Origin: Acidobacteriota bacterium
GTDB lineage: Bacteria > Acidobacteriota > Blastocatellia > RBC074
NCBI GenBank assembly: GCA_018268995.1
Contig: JAFDVL010000033.1
Coordinates: forward strand, 1 to 64,000
Reading direction: 5' to 3'
DNA length: 64,000 nt
Position 1 is the first letter of the stretch. Each line of letters starts with the position of its first letter. Positions 54,066 through 61,638 of the stretch are shown in pieces. The notes under the pieces were generated by a model. That model was not told where the DNA came from, searched no databases, and saw only the letters and a list, made by a program, of their open reading frames with translations. The position numbers were made by a program, and so were the translations under genes.

Positions 54066-57000
54066 CTACCTCTCGTAGCTAAATTCGTGATCCAGGTCTT
54101 CGCGTGTGGGAACGTTATTCACTTCTCGCCGAGGTAGTTCGTGCGGCGCAGGCAAACGATCAAAATGCCAAAGCTGATCGGATTCCACAACCCATGAAAA
54201 ACGCTCAGACGTATCTGGCGAAGGCCGCTCCGTTGCAGCACGTTCTGGTGTCAAATCACGCTCGTTGCCCAACGGTATTTCAGGCGTTTTGGCCGAGACG
54301 ACAGTAGTAAATCCCTGTTGCCGATCTGGTTCCAATTCAGTTTCTCTCTTTTCCACCAGCGTCTCTTTGACCGTGCGGGTTTGCTCGATTTCGCGGCGGA
54401 TGCCATCCAACGATTCAAAGCCACGATAGAGTTCTTCGCGGGTGCGGACGGCATAGTCCTGTAACGCCTGCCAACGCTGCGCGTCATTGGGCGTCAGCTT
54501 CGTCAAAACGGCGTTGTTGATCTTTTCCTTGCTGGCGGATGCGCCGATTTTTTCCTGCACAAATTGCTCCAACACCTGATGCGCAAGGCGGGCGCGTTGC
54601 TGCGAATTTTCTTGCAGATGTGCGATGGTGTCGCTCAATTGTTGCGCCTTTGGTTCTGCCGTGAAGACTTCCGGCGTGACAAGCTGTTCCCAGGCTTGTT
54701 GTCGTGCTTGTTGTCGCAGCTTGGTTTGGGTTTCCGCAGGCAACAGCGAGCGCGCTTCGGTGATGGAAAGTTGATATTCCTCTTTGCTGACCAGGATGCC
54801 TCTGGTGGCGGCCTGACGCTGCTGAACGGCTTCGTTGAGCAGGCGATGTTCAATGACGCCCATACTCGCCATGTATTCCCTGTACGCTTGGCTCCCACGC
54901 GGCAGTTCGCCCCACAAACGCGGCGTGGAGGCGGTTCGTTTTTCTTCATCTCTTGTCGCTTCGCGTGGCGGCGTTTCCGGGCGAACGTAGGACTGTTTTT
55001 TCGCCTCTATTCGCTCTAATAAATAGGTGCGTTCGTGCGGGGGCAGGCGCTCGTATAACGGCTGCAAATCCATCTTTCCGGGGTTATCCATCTTTTCGTT
55101 GAGCAGGCTGGCTTGATAGTGTTTGAGGGCGGGCAGGCTTTGGCGGGTGTCCAGTTCCATCAGCATTTTGGCTAAGGTTTCTGAAGGCTGGACTCGACCT
55201 TCGTGAAGTTCTCGCACCTGTGTTGCGCGTGCTTCCCGTGACAAGCCCCACGCATAGCGCAGTTCGCGCATTTCTGCTGAATGATGTTCCGGCGCGCGAC
55301 CAAAAAAGAGCAGATTTCGCTCGCGTGCGTTGAGGGGCATGCGTTCTGGTGGATGCTGCACGGGATCGGTTTTGTGCGGGCGTAATGCCTCGCTACGCGC
55401 CAGATTGTCGCGCAGAAACTGCTCAGCGAACCGATTCAATTCGGCGGCAGAAGTGGTGGCATGCAACTGCTGATGCGCTGCGCGAAAGGAGGCGGAGGAA
55501 TTGACTGCCCGTGTTTCAGGATCGCGCATTCGTTCCTCCAAATATTCTTGGAGAAAGCCGCTGAGTTTGAACCGTTCAGCACGTTCTTCTTCGGAAACTT
55601 CCGGTTTGTAGGTCGCGCCTTCAATAGCAGCGATCAAGGCGCGTTTTTCTTTGCCGCTTTCTAATAAATGATCCAGCGTCGGCAGCGATTGCGTGACCAG
55701 TTTTTCTTGCGCTGTCAGCGATAATCCGGCGGGAAAACGCAGCACTTCGTCGCGGAGATTGATCGTGCGCGCAGCGGTATTGTACGAGCCGATGCGCTCA
55801 GGTTCAGCGCGAGTGTTTTCAGATCGCTCTTCCAACGAAGTGGTCATTCCCACTGCCTCTACACTTTCACGAGTTTCCAATGCCTGCATCGCTTCCGCTA
55901 ATGGTCGCATTTCCGTCAGAGCTTTTTCGGTCATCTCTTCGCGCGAAGCCGTCCGATCTGTGAGATTCAATTGCGCAAAGTAATGCCGAAAGACTTCGAC
56001 TTCGGTACGCACATCCGCCGTTTGCCCGGCAATGGCCTTCGCCAGCGTATGAAACTCGGCGGCTTGTTCGGGATTGCCAATCCGAGTGACGGCATACGGC
56101 AAGCTCGTGATGAATGGTTTTTCTTCAGAGGCCGCAATTTCATGTTCTTCCGCCGGTAATGTCAAAACGTCGCCCTTCAGACTCGCACCGTGTTGATAGA
56201 ACTCGCGGAGCGATTGACTTTGCTGTCCTAACCAATCCGCTTGTTCGTAGGGAGAACGATAATCAGGATCATCCAGATTCGGTGTGCGGAATGCGGTGCG
56301 CAGATCACGTGCTAACGGGCGTTGATTTGGCTCCGGTTCCGCGCCGCGCAGAATGATTTCGGTAATGAGTTCGCGTCCGGCTAAGGAAGGATTGCGCTGT
56401 GCTGCCGCCAGTAATCGTTCGGTCGCTGAGTCGTGTTTCGCTCCTGCGGTTTTCTGCCCGTCCGTTGAGGATAAAGCACGTGCGGTTTGTTCAGTTTCTC
56501 CACGCTGTGATGATTGCTGCCGAGTATGTTCCTGCGCTCGATCCAGCGCCGAAGCAAACGCCTGACTGAAGCTGCCGGGCCGGATTTTCTCGATGCCATT
56601 TTCATCTTGCGAGCGACTAGGCAACGCGCTTTCCGGCAGCCGATGAAAACGCTTCGGTTGCCCCGTTGCGCGTGTCACATAATCTTTGTGAAGGAGCAGA
56701 TGCAGATGCGGATGTTCGGTATTGCGATGGACGCCTGCGACCCAGCGCAAGTCTTCAGCGTCGAGTTCCTGGGCAATCTCGGCTAACGCTTCGCGCGTGA
56801 CTTCTTTGAGGGCTTGCTGGCGGGTATCTTCATCGCGACCGAGAGCTTGAAAATCTTCCGCTTTGAGACTGACTGCCAGATGCGCGACTTCGTCTTTTGT
56901 TGGTGTGCGGCCTTCCGTCAACGTGCGCTCCGCTTGCCAAAAACTCAGTGTATTTTCTTTGGCCGAAAACAGTGGGCGCGGCGCGGTTCCTTCGCGTTCT

Positions 57001-57089
57001 TCATCACGGTCTCGGTACGCGATATAGCGTGCGGCTTGACTGGCTTGGCCGCCACCGGGGGCGGCTTTCAGGGATACGACAACTCTCAT
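54066..57089 (-). CDS. Putative relaxase (histidine-triad, MobA/VirD2-like)
   Basis: A 1007-residue protein. The N-terminus (1-140) has candidate catalytic tyrosines Tyr22/Tyr25 (AARYIAYRD) and a histidine cluster HRNTEHPHLHLLLHKDY with His121, 126, 128, 130 and 134, matching the H...HxH metal site of MOB relaxases. Residues 190-1000 are helical and charged with no helicase or primase motif. A small basic partner gene precedes it with overlapping ATGA, and the following intergenic region could be oriT. This is the usual order of MobC-like and relaxase genes. The exact MOB family cannot be named here. Confidence 0.65.
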   Translation of the reverse strand: MRVVVSLKAAPGGGQASQAARYIAYRDRDEEREGTAPRPLFSAKENTLSFWQAERTLTEGRTPTKDEVAHLAVSLKAEDFQALGRDEDTRQQALKEVTREALAEIAQELDAEDLRWVAGVHRNTEHPHLHLLLHKDYVTRATGQPKRFHRLPESALPSRSQDENGIEKIRPGSFSQAFASALDRAQEHTRQQSSQRGETEQTARALSSTDGQKTAGAKHDSATERLLAAAQRNPSLAGRELITEIILRGAEPEPNQRPLARDLRTAFRTPNLDDPDYRSPYEQADWLGQQSQSLREFYQHGASLKGDVLTLPAEEHEIAASEEKPFITSLPYAVTRIGNPEQAAEFHTLAKAIAGQTADVRTEVEVFRHYFAQLNLTDRTASREEMTEKALTEMRPLAEAMQALETRESVEAVGMTTSLEERSENTRAEPERIGSYNTAARTINLRDEVLRFPAGLSLTAQEKLVTQSLPTLDHLLESGKEKRALIAAIEGATYKPEVSEEERAERFKLSGFLQEYLEERMRDPETRAVNSSASFRAAHQQLHATTSAAELNRFAEQFLRDNLARSEALRPHKTDPVQHPPERMPLNARERNLLFFGRAPEHHSAEMRELRYAWGLSREARATQVRELHEGRVQPSETLAKMLMELDTRQSLPALKHYQASLLNEKMDNPGKMDLQPLYERLPPHERTYLLERIEAKKQSYVRPETPPREATRDEEKRTASTPRLWGELPRGSQAYREYMASMGVIEHRLLNEAVQQRQAATRGILVSKEEYQLSITEARSLLPAETQTKLRQQARQQAWEQLVTPEVFTAEPKAQQLSDTIAHLQENSQQRARLAHQVLEQFVQEKIGASASKEKINNAVLTKLTPNDAQRWQALQDYAVRTREELYRGFESLDGIRREIEQTRTVKETLVEKRETELEPDRQQGFTTVVSAKTPEIPLGNERDLTPERAATERPSPDTSERFSWVVESDQLWHFDRLPAPHELPRREVNNVPTREDLDHEFSYER

Positions 57090-57577
57090 TTGGACTCCTG
57101 TTGAGATGTGGATTGCGAGATGGTGCGGAGGATAGTTTCTACGTGTTGGCGGCTACGCGCCTCCTGTTCCGTCACGAGCTTATGAGCAGCTTCTTCACTC
57201 ACGCCACGACTGAGCAGAAAGTTTTGGAGCAGGAGATGTGACTTCATCTCGGCGGCCATCGTGAAGCCGAGAATTTCAGTCAATAACGGTTGCAGGGGAT
57301 GCGATTGGGCGGCGAGTTTTGTCACCGACTCTTGAAGGGTTTTGAGTTCATGTTTCGCAACCGATTGTTCATTGCGCGACGCCTCTGACTGGTCGCGGTG
57401 GAAGGCTTGTCGGCGACGATTAACAAGGGCTTCATGCACCAACTCGCGCAGCGTATCGCTGATGGTTTTGCGCGGTTCAGTTTGGGAAAGTTTGATAACT
57501 TCGCGCAGGTCATCCACGAACAGTTTTGTCCCACTGGCTTGACTCGCCACAAGTCTCGGTCTTCCTTTGATGGGCAT
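57086..57577 (-). CDS. Relaxosome accessory protein (MobC-like)
   Basis: A 163-residue protein; the ATG at 57577 follows AAAGGAG. Basic N-terminus (MPIKGRPRLVASQASGTK) followed by helices (ISDTLRELVHEALVNRRRQ) as expected for a ribbon-helix-helix or MobC-type DNA-binding protein. Its stop overlaps the relaxase start by 4 nt. It probably binds the neighbouring region to load the relaxase. Confidence 0.55.
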   Translation of the reverse strand: MPIKGRPRLVASQASGTKLFVDDLREVIKLSQTEPRKTISDTLRELVHEALVNRRRQAFHRDQSEASRNEQSVAKHELKTLQESVTKLAAQSHPLQPLLTEILGFTMAAEMKSHLLLQNFLLSRGVSEEAAHKLVTEQEARSRQHVETILRTISQSTSQQESK

Positions 57578-57716
57578 AACAGACAACTCCTTTCTCTGTC
57601 GTCTTGCCATTCAAAATGCGCGCCAGAAAGTCACTTAATAAATGTTTTGCGTCGTTCTCCAATGCACGATGCCGTGGTTATTGGCTATCTATACATTTGT
57701 GCAATGATTTCCGCAC

Positions 57717-57850
57717 TCAGGTTTTTGAGGTTTTTCGCGTTAGTAACCTGAAGAACCGCAAAGCTTCTGGTTGCAGAGTGCTTTGCCAGAACAGGTTAAC
57801 CTGACGAAATGCCCCTATCCTGTCCCACGTGATTAAAGAACAGGTTGACC
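57717..57850. promoter_or_regulatory. CAGGTT-box region: operator or oriT candidate
   Basis: The divergent gap 57578-58042 has four CAGGTT/AACCTG boxes: TCAGGTT (from 57717), AACCTGA (about 57747), a perfect palindrome CAGGTTAACCTG (57792-57803) and CAGGTTGACC (about 57841). The first two form an inverted repeat. Position ahead of the MobC-like and relaxase genes suits a regulator site or oriT. An ORF through the region has no support. Confidence 0.45.
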
Positions 57851-58042
57851 AGAAAAAAGAGCACTCAGCGAGGAAACAAAAAGGCGGAAAAGACGGTAGC
57901 GAACGGAAGGGAGGAGTTGCGCCATCGTTGGTCAACGGTTGGCGGAGTCACTTTGGCTGTGGCATGACATTTGCGAATCAAGCATCCGTCATAGAAATCA
58001 AGGCTGATTTCACTTGTCCTAAAACCTGGAGGAATATTGTTT

Positions 58043-58390
58043 ATGCCCAGAAAAAAGAATACCGATGGAGAATTACGCAAACCGCTGCTCAGATTTGAAC
58101 GGATCGTCTATGAGAAAGCGTCGTTTCGTTTGCGGCAGGATGTGCTGCAACAGATTGCGGAGTATGTTTTGTATGTGAAAGAAGTGGCAGGCGAGGAACC
58201 GACACCCGATGAATTGATAGATCGTGGCATGCAACGGCTCTTTGATGCGGATCGTGGCTTTTACCAATGGCGGCAACAGAAACAGTCACCAAGCGAGTTG
58301 AAATGCAATCCCGAAACCGTTCCGGGAACGAGGTCGGGAACCGATCCGTTTCTGGTTTCCGTTCCGGTTCGGAATCCGTTCTCGGATTGA
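58043..58390 (+). CDS. Hypothetical protein divergent to the relaxase operon
   Basis: A 115-residue protein; the ATG at 58043 follows GGAGG. The centre (about 15-75, RFERIVYEKASFRLRQDVLQ) is a charged helical stretch, the tail is disordered. No firm family; the size and position resemble plasmid-borne accessory or regulatory DNA-binding proteins. Confidence 0.5.
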   Translation: MPRKKNTDGELRKPLLRFERIVYEKASFRLRQDVLQQIAEYVLYVKEVAGEEPTPDELIDRGMQRLFDADRGFYQWRQQKQSPSELKCNPETVPGTRSGTDPFLVSVPVRNPFSD

Positions 58391-58441
58391 TAGCAGGAAG
58401 GTAGTTAGGAGAGGGGAAAGATGAGTAGTACAAATCAGCCT

Positions 58442-58756
58442 CTACCGATCTTTCCCATTTAACCATTGAAGCGCGGCTTGAATCACATCGCCGTGACACG
58501 GTACGGTACGGTCGGCTTGTTTGCACCAACAGAGCAATACCAAATCCTCGTGTTGGGCTTGGCGTGCCAATCGTTGCAATTCCTGAAACACGGGCGTTTG
58601 TTCCTGGATTTGCTGCCACAGCCAGACGCGGTACTTCGCAATGACTTCGTCGCGTGTGCCGTGCGTGCCGATATGGAAGGGGTTGCCCAGCAGCGATGGT
58701 CTGCCGATGTACACGCCGCTGCCGCAATAAGTTTTCTTGTTTTCAATGCGAATCAT
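58442..58756 (-). CDS. DUF4326 family protein
   Basis: A 104-residue DUF4326 protein (YIGRPSLLGNPFHIGTHGTRDEV, then LVLLCWCKQADRTVPCHGDVI), a small family frequent on phages and mobile elements, with conserved N-P-F and C-x-C...CHGD residues that may bind metal. AGGAG precedes the ATG. The biochemical role of the family is not established. Confidence 0.85.
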   Translation of the reverse strand: MIRIENKKTYCGSGVYIGRPSLLGNPFHIGTHGTRDEVIAKYRVWLWQQIQEQTPVFQELQRLARQAQHEDLVLLCWCKQADRTVPCHGDVIQAALQWLNGKDR

Positions 58757-58795
58757 ACGAGTGGCTCCTAATCAACAAAATTTGCTGATCTACTG

Positions 58796-58808
58796 ACAGC
58801 CAAAATCT
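58796..58808 (-). promoter_or_regulatory. AGATTTTGGCTGT box, copy 1
   Basis: ACAGCCAAAATCT (plus strand) lies 40 bp upstream of the DUF4326 start. The identical 13-mer occurs at 60967-60979, about 80 bp upstream of the 466-residue gene in the same orientation. A shared operator or promoter element is likely. Confidence 0.45.
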
Positions 58809-58912
58809 GTTTGCATTTCGGAAGCCACTCGCATCGAAGGTAATTGACGGAAAGCAATAACAACCATTACAAGATGGCATCATCGCTTCAGCTTCGGGCT
58901 GACGAATTAAAG

Positions 58913-59353
58913 TCAAAAGGGAATATCTTCGCTCTCCTCTTTACTCTTCGCTGACTTCTTTCGTCCTTTTGCTGGCTTCGGTTCCGCGACTTCTTCAGGT
59001 TCCGCTGGTGCTGCTTCCTCCGTTCTCTTTTGCGCGGCGACGAACTCGAACGAATCTGCAATGATGGAAGTGGATGTCCGTTGCTGGCCTTCACGGTCAG
59101 TATAGGAATCGGTTTGCAACCGACCATTGAACGCAAGCGCGCTGCCTTTCTTCGCATACTGCGCAATGATCTCGGCATCACGTCCAAAAACCGTGATGCG
59201 AAACCAATCGGCAACAGTAATTTTTTCGCCATTGGCATCGCGTTTTTGCCGATTGCTGGCGATGGAAAGATTGAGTACCGGGACATCACTGTTGGTGAAC
59301 CGCAAATCCGGTTCCTGCCCTAAACGTCCTGAAATTTGTGCGTAGGCTGACAT
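58913..59353 (-). CDS. ssb: Single-stranded DNA-binding protein
   Basis: A 146-residue SSB; the ATG at 59353 follows AAGGAGA. The OB fold (about 1-105) has the usual start (AQISGRLGQEPDLRFT), NLSIASNRQKR, ADWFRITVFGRDAEII and the KKGSALAFNGRLQTDSYTD strand. A disordered acidic tail ends in SEDIPF, the conserved tip that recruits partner proteins. Probably protects transferred single strands. Its 5' leader resembles that of the 466-residue gene. Confidence 0.93.
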   Translation of the reverse strand: MSAYAQISGRLGQEPDLRFTNSDVPVLNLSIASNRQKRDANGEKITVADWFRITVFGRDAEIIAQYAKKGSALAFNGRLQTDSYTDREGQQRTSTSIIADSFEFVAAQKRTEEAAPAEPEEVAEPKPAKGRKKSAKSKEESEDIPF

Positions 59354-59360
59354 ATTTGTT

Positions 59361-59382
59361 TCTCCTTGGTTGGTGTATCGAA
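59361..59382 (-). promoter_or_regulatory. Leader shared by ssb and the 466-residue gene
   Basis: TTCGATACACCAACCA followed by AAGGAGA (minus strand) immediately precedes the ssb start. Almost the same sequence (60894-60917, with two extra A) precedes the start at 60885. Similarity covers the ribosome binding site and 16 bases upstream, more than the Shine-Dalgarno needs. Confidence 0.5.
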
Positions 59383-59484
59383 ATGAATAGATGGAAAAGC
59401 TCACCATCAGGAACAACGATTCCTCGTGAGCAAGGATTACAACCCGCGTTTTTTTCTAAACGGTGAATGAGGCTGGTAGTGGGA

Positions 59485-60885
59485 TTAAATAGCTTGCCGT
59501 ACCACTTTCTGCGTCACGATTTCTTTGCGCGTTTTCAGCGTCGCCCAAACGCGCGCTTGTTCCTGCGCGGGCAAGTTGTGAATCACATGCGCCGGTTGAT
59601 TCGTTCCGTAAAACGCCCACGAAAAATATCGTAGTCGCGCCGGTGACGCAGATTGGATTTCCTGCACTAAACGAAAGGCTTTGGCGGAGAGTTGTTGCAC
59701 TCCCAACCGTGCGCGTTGCAATTCCGCAGCGGTTTTGAGCGCCGTGAAATGTTTGAGCGGGAGCGTTCCGGCCTGGCGTGCCTCGTAGGCTCGCTTCATC
59801 GTTTCGCTAATCATCCGGGCATCCTGTGCGGTGCGAATCGTTTTGTGAAATTGCCGATACGATGGATTCGTGCGCAAGGCCGTCAAATGAAAATCCTGCT
59901 GGCAATCATTCAGAATCGCTTCCAACACCTGTCGCACAAACTGTTGCCAACTGCGATTGGCGTGCGAATAAAACGGCTTGCCCGTTTCGGTTTTGCCAGA
60001 CGTCGGAAACAACACCTCAAGCTGGCACTGGAGGTCATCCCAAAGTTCCTCCAGCGATTTGCCACTCGCGTAAAGTCGTCGCAGTTCTGGCACGAGATAC
60101 TGTGCGTGTTCCGGCAAGTCTTCCGCTGCATATTCAGGATCAAGACGACCACAGGCAACCGTGCGTTCGTGACTTGACATCACGATCACCGCGCCGCCTT
60201 CGTCGTATTGCTGAAGCGATTCCACCTGCGCAAAGGCATCATCCAACTCTTCCACGCTCGCACCATTTGCTTCCAATTCACCAAGCCAGTCACCGTATTC
60301 ATCGTGCAGGAAACACGCGCTCTTGCGACGCCCGCGCGTCATTCGGGCGAGGCTCACAATTTCTTCAGCGATGAATGCCGCAATACTTTCTTTGGGTTGC
60401 TCTCCCCCCGTTGCTGCTTTCGGTTCCGCTTCCGGCCAGAATTCATCGTCCTTCAAGCATTCCGCGACCGCATTCAGACTGGCAAGCTGCATCGCCAGCC
60501 AGCCCATTTCCTTGAGTACGACGCTCGTGCCGCGCTCGCTGATTTCGTGGTAGTAATGCGAAGCGGTGGTTTGCCGACAGCGGGCATCGCCGCCTTCACA
60601 AATCGCATTCAGACAGCGAAGGAATTCCGCCGCATCTTCCGCAGGTTCCAATTTGCGCAGTGCATACGCGAGTGTTCCGATGCGCGCTTCTTCGTCCGGT
60701 TGACTGACGGGAACGGCATCAGCCTCGACCGCGAAAATGATTTCTCCGGCGACTGTGCATCGCTCGAAATCCAAGCGCGCGAGCGATCCTAATCGGCTGA
60801 TATGTTGCATCACGCCATCTCTGGGTGAGCCGGTATCGAACGGGATAAAAATGCTGTGATTGGTACGGGTGTTGGTAGCGAACAT
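59485..60885 (-). CDS. Hypothetical 466-residue protein of the maintenance module
   Basis: A 466-residue protein with AAAAGGAGA before its ATG. No signal peptide or membrane helix. Residues about 1-250 are mixed and acidic; about 300-466 is helical with YSHANRSWQQFVRQVLEAIL and a basic C-terminus (RKEIVTQKVVRQAI). It shares leader and promoter-box sequence with ssb and DUF4326, so it is probably expressed with them. It may be a large plasmid-type maintenance protein, but I do not recognise a family. Confidence 0.6.
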   Translation of the reverse strand: MFATNTRTNHSIFIPFDTGSPRDGVMQHISRLGSLARLDFERCTVAGEIIFAVEADAVPVSQPDEEARIGTLAYALRKLEPAEDAAEFLRCLNAICEGGDARCRQTTASHYYHEISERGTSVVLKEMGWLAMQLASLNAVAECLKDDEFWPEAEPKAATGGEQPKESIAAFIAEEIVSLARMTRGRRKSACFLHDEYGDWLGELEANGASVEELDDAFAQVESLQQYDEGGAVIVMSSHERTVACGRLDPEYAAEDLPEHAQYLVPELRRLYASGKSLEELWDDLQCQLEVLFPTSGKTETGKPFYSHANRSWQQFVRQVLEAILNDCQQDFHLTALRTNPSYRQFHKTIRTAQDARMISETMKRAYEARQAGTLPLKHFTALKTAAELQRARLGVQQLSAKAFRLVQEIQSASPARLRYFSWAFYGTNQPAHVIHNLPAQEQARVWATLKTRKEIVTQKVVRQAI

Positions 60886-60966
60886 ATTGTGTATCTCCTT
60901 TTGGTTGGTGTATCGAAGTGGAACCTATGCCGGGATGTGGTTTGGCATCAGATTCACGTCTTACGC

Positions 60967-60979
60967 ACAGCCAAAATCT
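60967..60979 (-). promoter_or_regulatory. AGATTTTGGCTGT box, copy 2
   Basis: ACAGCCAAAATCT (plus strand), identical to 58796-58808. It lies about 80 bp ahead of the start at 60885. The rest of 60886-61165 shows no gene. Confidence 0.45.
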
Positions 60980-61165
60980 TTGTCTGTCGCTACAAGTCAA
61001 CTGATAACAAGAGGGATATTGATGAGAGCGGAGGAGGGGTAATTAGTGGTGGCGAATTCGGGCAGGCGCAGGCATTCCCATTCTACGCCTACGAACCGAG
61101 CAATTATTTTAGAGGGGCTTACTGTCTACGAATGGGATAGGCCTATACGTTGTTGGGCTATATTA

Positions 61166-61618
61166 TTATCCGAACAATGGCAAACTTTTGGGAGTTAACG
61201 CATCTGCCAGGAGATGTGAGGCGTATCCAGGAACCATACCAAGGAGTACCCCAGCAGCAACCTTATGCCAGAACGCTTTTTGTCGCCACATTGTTTTTTC
61301 TTGTTCACTGACTGCTTGTGCGGCTAGCGAGGTGTATTTATCTGCCAGCTTGAGATGTTCCTCTCTTTTTCCTCGCGTCCATTGCCAAGCGACTGGCAAT
61401 GCCGTTGTTGAGAAAGTTACGCTATGAAACGTTGAGCGGTGATTTGGATGAACGGCGGGTTCAATCAAATCGGGGAGTTTGGCAGCTACCAGCCCAGACA
61501 ATGCTGCGCCAATGAATTCGGCAACAGAAAACTCACGTCCACTCAAATTGTAATCAATTAGGTATACGGCTGCCCCTGCGGCTGCCCCGTACAATAAATG
61601 TTCTTTGTGATTGGCCAT
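61166..61618 (-). CDS. YdjM-like (DUF457) membrane protein
   Basis: A 150-residue protein. The pattern MANHKEHLLYGAAAGAAVYLI, LSGLVAAKLPDLIEP, HRSTFHS and PGYASHLLADALTPKSLPLF matches the YdjM/DUF457 family of small inner-membrane proteins with conserved H, D, HR and H..D residues, some described as metal-dependent hydrolases. Hydrophobic segments fall at about 8-23, 34-48 and 120-135. The last motif ends the protein early, at normal length for short members. It lies 20 bp downstream of the helicase gene on the same strand. Confidence 0.8.
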   Translation of the reverse strand: MANHKEHLLYGAAAGAAVYLIDYNLSGREFSVAEFIGAALSGLVAAKLPDLIEPAVHPNHRSTFHSVTFSTTALPVAWQWTRGKREEHLKLADKYTSLAAQAVSEQEKTMWRQKAFWHKVAAGVLLGMVPGYASHLLADALTPKSLPLFG

Positions 61619-61638
61619 ATTTATTTACTTTCTACGAA

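Noticed and set aside
57829..58098. 89-residue plus-strand ORF in the relaxase intergenic gap
   Set aside because: Very lysine-rich start, no ribosome binding site, overlaps the start of the 115-residue gene.
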